From Stenopsyche tienmushanensis (lineage: Eukaryota; Arthropoda; Insecta; Trichoptera; Stenopsychidae), in the NCBI GenBank assembly GCA_008973525.1, contig WACJ01000374.1:1-64000 (forward strand): a DNA stretch of 64,000 bases, written 5' to 3'. The translations under genes and the position numbers were made by a program. The notes under the pieces were generated by a model. The model was not told the DNA's origin and did not search any database. It was given only the letters and a program-made list of their open reading frames with translations. Below, piece by piece: positions 57,786 through 64,000 of this stretch. Position 1 is the first letter of the stretch. Each line of letters begins with the position of its first letter.

Positions 57786-58038
57786 CAGCGGTTCTTAATC
57801 TGCGAAGCCATTACCGGGGGTCCACAAATATATTTTTAAAAAAAACATTTATCTATACTTAATCAGGATATTTTCGTGAAATTATAGAAAACATTGTAAG
57901 AAAATCTATTTTGATCAATATATACTAAGAAATGTTTGTTTTTTTGAAAAATTAAGTCACTAGGATTGGGATGGGATGTGCCAAAAAATATTTGTTCAAG
58001 AGGGGGTCCGCGAACTACTTAATGTTTAAGAACCACTG
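57786..58038. mobile_element. hAT MITE, 253 bp, with 8-bp target duplication
   Basis: The left end is CAGCGGTTCTTAA and the right end TTAAGAACCACTG, inverted repeats with one mismatch in 13. GGGGGTCC occurs just inside both ends. The flanks are CTCCATAT (57778-57785) and CTCTATAT (58039-58046), an 8-bp target duplication with one difference. CAG...CTG ends with 8-bp duplications are the hAT signature. There is no coding capacity. Confidence 0.88.
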
Positions 58039-58131
58039 CTCTATATAATTTGACAATTTTTGACCTATCGAAGTCAAATATATTTTATACATATTTTTTT
58101 AATAATAGTTATAAATCGCAATACAATTAAA

Positions 58132-58750
58132 CCTTTTTTGTGCGATAAATTACACAAAAAAAGCTATGACTTACATAGAAAAAGTGAAAATGGATTTTAA
58201 AAACCGCATAACTTTAAAAAAGCTATATAAAATATATCCAAAATCGCACAAAAAAAGTTAGTTAGTAAAGATATCACTATGATCCCTAACTCAAAGAAAA
58301 TAAATCACAAAATAGCTACTGTTTAAAATACAGTCAACTTATTTTTTTTTGCCTTATTTTGCCACAGTTTTAATTATTTTTTAAATGGCTAAAAAATAAA
58401 TTTGACATAAATCTGGTAAGAATAATAAAGGTTATATAGAAAAAATTCGTACCCAGTTTGAAGTAAATTATTTAATTAAAACATGAGATATCATTTGGAA
58501 ATTCCTTTGGAGAATATATTTTTAAAAGTCGAAACATTGGCAAAATGCGAAATAAATTTTTCCAAAAATCTAAACCAGAATAAAGGGTGTGATCGTAATT
58601 TAGCGATAGCAGATGTAATATGATTTACACAGTCCCAAATTATAATTTTATTTCCTATTTTATCCAAAATATCTCGATGTGTACTCTTTATGAAAAAAGA
58701 AAAAAAATGCTTTAAAAATATCGCATAACTTCAAAATCGAAAAAAAATGA
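58132..58750 (-). mobile_element. unclassified interspersed repeat T2, copy B
   Basis: Inverted copy of 11077-12110, 47 kb away. On the plus strand it opens CCTTTTTTGTGCGAT...ACACAAAAAAAGC, the foldback that closes copy A, and proceeds through the shared blocks in reverse. It lacks the roughly 275-bp interior stretch of copy A but contains about 50 bp (CTGCTATCGCTAAATTACG region, read on the minus strand) not seen there. No coding capacity. Confidence 0.7.
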
Positions 58751-61731
58751 TTGCTTAAAAATTAACATTTCAGCCTCCGTACATCGCATTATATTAGTCG
58801 ACATATACGAGTATTACGTCTAAAAATTCATCATCAGCATGCATCAATCCATCTAAGCATCATTTCAAATTATTCTCAATATTTTTAGAGAATACCACCC
58901 AGTTTCTTCAGTTATACGATCTTATTGATTATAGTTTATATATATTTTTTATTTAAATAAGAAATTACAAGAAATGACACAAAAATATCAAAACAAAATA
59001 TTAGGGAAGTGTACTTTAAATATACGGTTTTATAAATTTGGGAAGATTGCTCTTAAATGTGCCATAGGCGATTTTTTACCAAGCAAATGTGTAGTACAAA
59101 ATAATACATTCAAAAGGAGGAAACGATCTCCCTCTTTATCTCCCTTGATTTACCATCACATGGTATGCCTATCAGATTTTGGCGAATCTATAAGGCTGTA
59201 AGACAGTCGTTTGGACCAAATATGTAAGTAAATGTAAAATTCTAAATTAAATAGCATAAAAAATGGACAAACTATATGTGATGCTCAGATTCAAGTCCAT
59301 GTTTGTAATTGAGGCTCGTATTTCATGTCCCAAGCGTCATCCGCATTAGAATCACTTACCTCCGGCTTCAATATATCAATGGGCCCTCGTTTTTTTGCCA
59401 AATTTCGCATTGCTGTGATATGTTGTGCATTAATATATCTCATTGGAACTATTGCAAGTGAAGGCAGAGGGCGCGTTGACACTTCCAATAAAATATATTA
59501 TAAATGATGTCAATGTGTAGCCATGGCCTCCCCTCACTATTCCGATAATTTGGCATTGTTCCCGTCGGAACCGGTGGAGCAGGGGCTCCGGATTTGGAAG
59601 AGTGTGTGAAATGCGTCTGAAAAAAATTAAATAGGGAGAGGAGCGACCCTTCTCTTTTGTAATAACTTTTAAGGGGGCATCGGATTTATTGATTTTTGTC
59701 GACGCGGTAATAGAAACTTGTCCCTCAATGCTAAAGAGGAAACGTGATACAACAAACAAATTAATAAAAAAACAGGAGATAAGATATGTTCTCTCTGGAT
59801 TTTATGCCGATGTATGAAATTTGATTTTGAAGCAATGGTTGACGATTCCTGCTAAATGACGCACCACTTCTTTTGCTACTTACAAGCTACTGCATGCCGA
59901 GTAATGGTGAAATGCGAAAGAATTCATTTAATTGATTTATTTTTTGTTCTAGATATAGCAACTATATACCAAATTGTATTATGTATTATATAGTATATGC
60001 AAAACTAATCATACTAGGTGAACCATTCATCATCAATATCTATCACTCAATCAATCAACAATATAAAATTTTAATCAATAAGTATTAAGTTTATTAGGTT
60101 ATATAAAAATTAAACTCGGACGCCTTGCTATAATTAATAGAATAATTATCTGATGTAATTTCATTATGCATATAATTATTAGTTTTGTAGAGTAAATGAT
60201 TAAATCAGGTCAGCTTCAAGCTTGATCATCTCCTTAGTTATACAATATTATATAGTTATACTTTATAGTGTTATTAGATAAGCCACAATTATACTAAATA
60301 TCCAGATCTAGGAAAATCCTAGATCAAATCATTAAGGACTTTTATGAAAATTCTTTGAAATACAACAAAGCTGCATTGAAATGCATCCCATTCATGTGAA
60401 ACAATCGCGACCAACAATGAGCGCTTTGTCTTCTGTCATCCAGAATTTGTAAACTGTGGCGCGTGCTGACAATCAATCATGCATCGAACGGTTGTAAAAA
60501 AATAACTGGACATCCTTCATCCTTCGAGGAATACTTTTGAAGATTGAAAATAGATAGTTCGGCAAAAAAGATGTTTTCACTTGCGCTACATAAAAGATAA
60601 CGTCCTCTAGCGACACGTCAAATTTATGGCGATATATTGTACCGTAACATAGTTGCAATGGTGAACCATTGTGGTGATGGTCCTTGAGAGAGAAGAAACG
60701 GTGAAATTGCATTGTCTATGCCTTATACTGTATGGAAAGACAATAAGCTACTGGAGACTGTTTTGAAAGTAGGTTAATTGGAATAAGTTTCCATTTCAGG
60801 AAACTTCGAAGTGAAAAAAATCGCTCAAAAAATAGCATAACATTTTTAAATAAAATATATAACAAGTTAACAGCTTAGTATCTAATTTTTTGTTAAATGC
60901 ATAAATTAATAAAATCACGGGTTAAAACTACCCTTAAAATGCAGATGAGTATAAAAAAAATCGTTACAAAATATTTAGTTTATCGCAGCCGGTAGAGCCT
61001 GCTCCGCTACCGAAATGGCCAACTTCTGACCGATATTTTACAATGACAAATGATTTACGACCCCTGTACGGCACCATTAAACAAATGCCATTTATTGCAC
61101 TTGTTACAGAACTCAAAATATATGGCAGCCCTATATTGCTGCAACTGACCCTTAGACTTAATTCCTATTGTTTATTTGAAAGGTGTGGAATGTAGACATT
61201 TTTTATATGTAAGTAGATTTTATTTAAGGACCTTTACAAAGTCAGTTTTTATTTTATATGAGTATTGCAAGACACATCAGTGATTATAAATATATGTATC
61301 AATTTTATGAAAACTGAGATAAAAATCCATACTTTACGAAACAAAACTAGTATGGAGCCCCAGCTTGATATCCAAAAGTATACTGCATTTTTACGATTAT
61401 TAATTGTTTTGGAAGGATTTTCATTTTCAAAATATAGTTCTAATTGTTCAGCCAAATCGCAGATTTTCTTTGTGTTTTTAGGATAAGATAATGGTCTTAT
61501 TGTCATTTGAACTATCGATCTCTAAAATTTAGGTTATCTCAGAGGTTATTTATATTTAAATTACTTTATCATATTTTTTTCCATAACACGTAGCTTTCTT
61601 CTCCTGTACATCCATGACACTCATATCCTTAAGGCTTTCTTATAGACAAGAAAAGACAAAGAAAATTAGACTTATTGTAACATCTTCGTATATTTTATCT
61701 TTCTAGGAAATTGAAATATTTTATTTACATA
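58751..61731. other. intergenic
   Basis: No gene supported. A GC-richer block at 59290-59720 has frames on both strands; one minus-strand frame contains RGPIDILKPEVSDSNADDAW, which looks coding-like but which I cannot assign. A block at 60360-60720 has a 79-codon minus-strand frame without a domain. Elsewhere it is AT-rich spacer. Confidence 0.4.
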
Positions 61732-61735
61732 TTAA

Positions 61736-62282
61736 CCTTTTCGTGAGTACTTACGGAAATATCCGTTTTGACCTTCACTATTCAGAAAGAGCACTCTTGT
61801 GCATTGAAGCTCCGAGGCGGACAGAGACAAAGAGAACTTAGCGCAGTTCGGGAGACTGAGACGGATAGCTTCTTCATATGCATCGCATGATTGTATAGAT
61901 CGTTAAGCCCAAATTTATCGACTTATAATGATTTCGATTTCAAGTGTGTTATCTGTTTACGCAAAGAAAAGACCGAATATTGTGTGTTATCGAGAGTGTT
62001 TGTTTATTTAACTGCTTGCTGTTCTTCGCTGCGTGTTGAATGAGTCTTTGTCCAATTATCATTTCCTTCTAAAGGAGGAGCACTTGAATCGATTTTTTGT
62101 GCATTGTTTATGTAAAGAAATGAAGTGGTCTTGTATGCACTATCAAGTGTTCATTTACAATTGACTCTGCCTCGAATTGAATATTGTCTTACGCTGATAG
62201 GAGCTGACAGAAAGTAATCGGTGTAAAGCGATTATGACATCAACGACTTCATCGATTTTAAATTTGCTCACTAACGAAAAGG
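61736..62282 (+). mobile_element. TTAA-flanked MITE family T1, copy d (complete ends)
   Basis: Bounded by TTAA at 61732-61735 and 62283-62286. The left end is CCTTTTCGTGAGT and the right end, read inward, CCTTTTCGTTAGTGAG. The body has ATTCAGAAAGAGCACTC, GACAGAGAC, GATTGTATAGATCGTTAAGCC and CGAATATTGTGTGTTATCGAG, matching the other T1 copies. It is longer than copy a: a second segment starting AATCGATTTTTTGTGCATTG (about 62087) resembles the segment at about 61929, suggesting a tandem duplication of about 158 bp. The right TTAA is also the left TTAA of the next element. Confidence 0.8.
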
Positions 62283-62286
62283 TTAA

Positions 62287-62776
62287 CTCTTCTGTCAATA
62301 AGATGGTCTGGCCAGACCATTATGGTTTTACAAACATTTTTTTAATAGTAAATATATATAGATCTTACCAAATCTTCCTGACTTTGTCCTTTTAAAGGTT
62401 TTAGATAATTTAAAAAATTCGGGATCCTTGTATTTTGAGAAAAAAAAATTCTATTTATGTACCTAGAGCAAATAAAATAGGTTTGGCCAGACCTAGATAT
62501 TTTTTCACAGGATTGGTACAATATATCACATTTTTCTTCATGTTCAATAAATAAATTTTAGTTCTTTCGCTCCATAAAATAATTTATCATATTTGTGTCG
62601 AAAGAAATCATTTTTGCATCATATGTTTGGAAAATCCTATATTTTTCTTTTGCCTGTGCTGCAGAAAATATTTTCCAAGCATATGTCTGTAAAAACTAGA
62701 TTATTATATTTCGTATGATAGTTTGTTTACCTGTTTCATTGCCGGGAGGACATTAAACGTTTCATTAACAGAAGGG
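62287..62776. mobile_element. second TTAA-flanked MITE, abutting T1 copy d
   Basis: Bounded by TTAA at 62283-62286 and 62777-62780. The ends CTCTTCTGTCAAT and, read inward, CCCTTCTGTTAAT are inverted repeats with two mismatches. TTAA targets with CCC-type ends point to the piggyBac superfamily. It contains an 18-bp perfect palindrome ATGGTCTGGCCAGACCAT (62303-62320) and a related AGGTTTGGCCAGACCT (62479-62494). No ORF of note. Distinct in sequence from T1. Confidence 0.8.
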
Positions 62777-62780
62777 TTAA

Positions 62781-64000
62781 GTTTCTTTCTTAATAAATTA
62801 TTATCATATCATTATTATTTATAATTCTGAATAATAATGATTAAATCCTTCACCAATGGACATAGAAAATTATTCAAATAAATACTCAAATATTCATATT
62901 CGCATTATTAATTACCAACATTTTTTATTTAAATTAATAAGATGGTATTTGTCTGTGAGTTTATTAAAAATAATTATAATTAATATTAATTTTATGGCTA
63001 AAAAAAGCAAAGACAAGGAAGGAAATTCAACTTAAAATATTTACTAGAATATGTGTGCAAATAGGATATAAATTCGTAGAAACTAGTAGGAGAGGCTATT
63101 CTACAATGCTTTTCAGGTGATGATACATCAAGAGTAAATAGGAATAAACGGGATGCTGGCATATAGCATTCGCTTAAATAATCACGTTGTGATAAGCTCC
63201 TTTATGATGTTCAAAAAATCCCTGGATTAAATCAGTAAAAAAGGGGTTAGGTACTTTTATTATTCATATACATTTTGCATGCTTTCACAAAATTGCCATT
63301 CTGTCTCTAAATTCAGCGTTTCAAAATATAACGAATATAAAAGTTTAACAAAATAAATTAAATTAGATAACACTATTTAATATTTTTTGTCACTATAATA
63401 TAATAATCATTGTCTATGGCAAGATGTCTTGCAATAATAATTGGGTAGCACATGTGAATATGTGAATTTTATGGTAATTATCGATGATAATATTCATAAT
63501 CTGATTTCTTTTACATGTTTATATTCTTGATTGATTGACATTGAATATTAATAAATAAGATTTATTTGCAAAAATTTTATGCTGAATGTTAAGATAGTTA
63601 GTCAAATATTGAATGATCAATTGTAAGCGTCCTGTTTATGAAGATGACAATGCCATGAACAATAAATCTAGTAGCTTAACACAATGCGAAGACAAAAAGG
63701 CAATTGTATAGAAAGTAGCCCAGACTTTGAAGAAGACAAACGAATTTTGGCCTACATTTTATAATTATTGCTGGCTGTAAAACTCCATTGTTGGAGGGTT
63801 GTATTTTTCTTGAAATTGCCTATGGGAAGACAATGAAGCAATGGTTGCGTGTTGTCGGCAGCGTTAATGCAAGCTCAGCTGGAAATTAATTGTGTCCATT
63901 CGGTATTTCTTCACCCGATTGTTGTCTTCTTCTGGAGAATATATTTTTGTTCTTAAAAAGAACTTTATTACTATGATGATGTGACGTGCTGCGGGCATCA
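62781..64000. other. intergenic, AT-rich
   Basis: Nothing recognised. The short self-complementary GCAAGATGTCTTGC at about 63420 resembles the 5' end of miR-31 but does not extend. Confidence 0.45.

Noticed and set aside
63417..63435. TGGCAAGATGTC, the first 12 bases of miR-31
   Set aside because: The match stops after 12 bases and the sequence folds on itself as GCAAGA/TCTTGC rather than into a pre-miRNA.

Overview
The window is AT-rich, intron-bearing nuclear DNA from an arthropod, almost certainly an insect; I cannot place it to order. It shows spliced coding exons, decayed piggyBac, mariner and hAT-type DNA transposons, long gene-free stretches, and no operons, ribosome-binding sites, CRISPR arrays or bacterial genes.

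Only one protein-coding gene is firmly supported: the 5' part of a Runt-domain (RUNX family) transcription factor on the minus strand, most likely runt. Exon 1 (5692 down to 5524) starts MHLP and carries the beginning of the Runt domain. Exon 2 (2984 down to 2745) carries roughly the first two thirds of the domain and ends at GRSGRG. Both introns are phase 1 with GT/AG ends and join in frame. The remaining exons lie beyond position 1.

From about 5.8 kb to 64 kb, upstream of the gene, there is no convincing coding exon. This stretch is AT-rich spacer with GC-richer islands that are candidate cis-regulatory DNA. The best is at 13.35-13.65 kb, where five copies of the RUNX binding motif TGYGGT lie within about 300 bp, suggesting auto- or cross-regulation by RUNX proteins.

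The spacer also holds mobile elements: four copies of a TTAA-flanked MITE family (8.0, 40.7, 56.0 and 61.7 kb); a second TTAA element directly abutting the last copy; a decayed piggyBac (16.9-18.4 kb) with a mariner-like transposase fragment inside it; a hAT-like element with a perfect 8-bp target duplication (15.1-16.2 kb); a short hAT MITE (57.8 kb) with several relatives or orphan ends; two unclassified families, each present as an inverted pair (11.1/58.1 kb and 33.8/45.2 kb); and a probable tRNA-derived SINE (27.6-27.8 kb).

I found no evidence of an undescribed biochemical system. The points most worth checking are the RUNX motif cluster, a 220-codon ORF inside runt intron 1, the abutting TTAA elements, the nested piggyBac/mariner remnant, and a GC-rich 57-kb island with an ORF and perfect palindromes.
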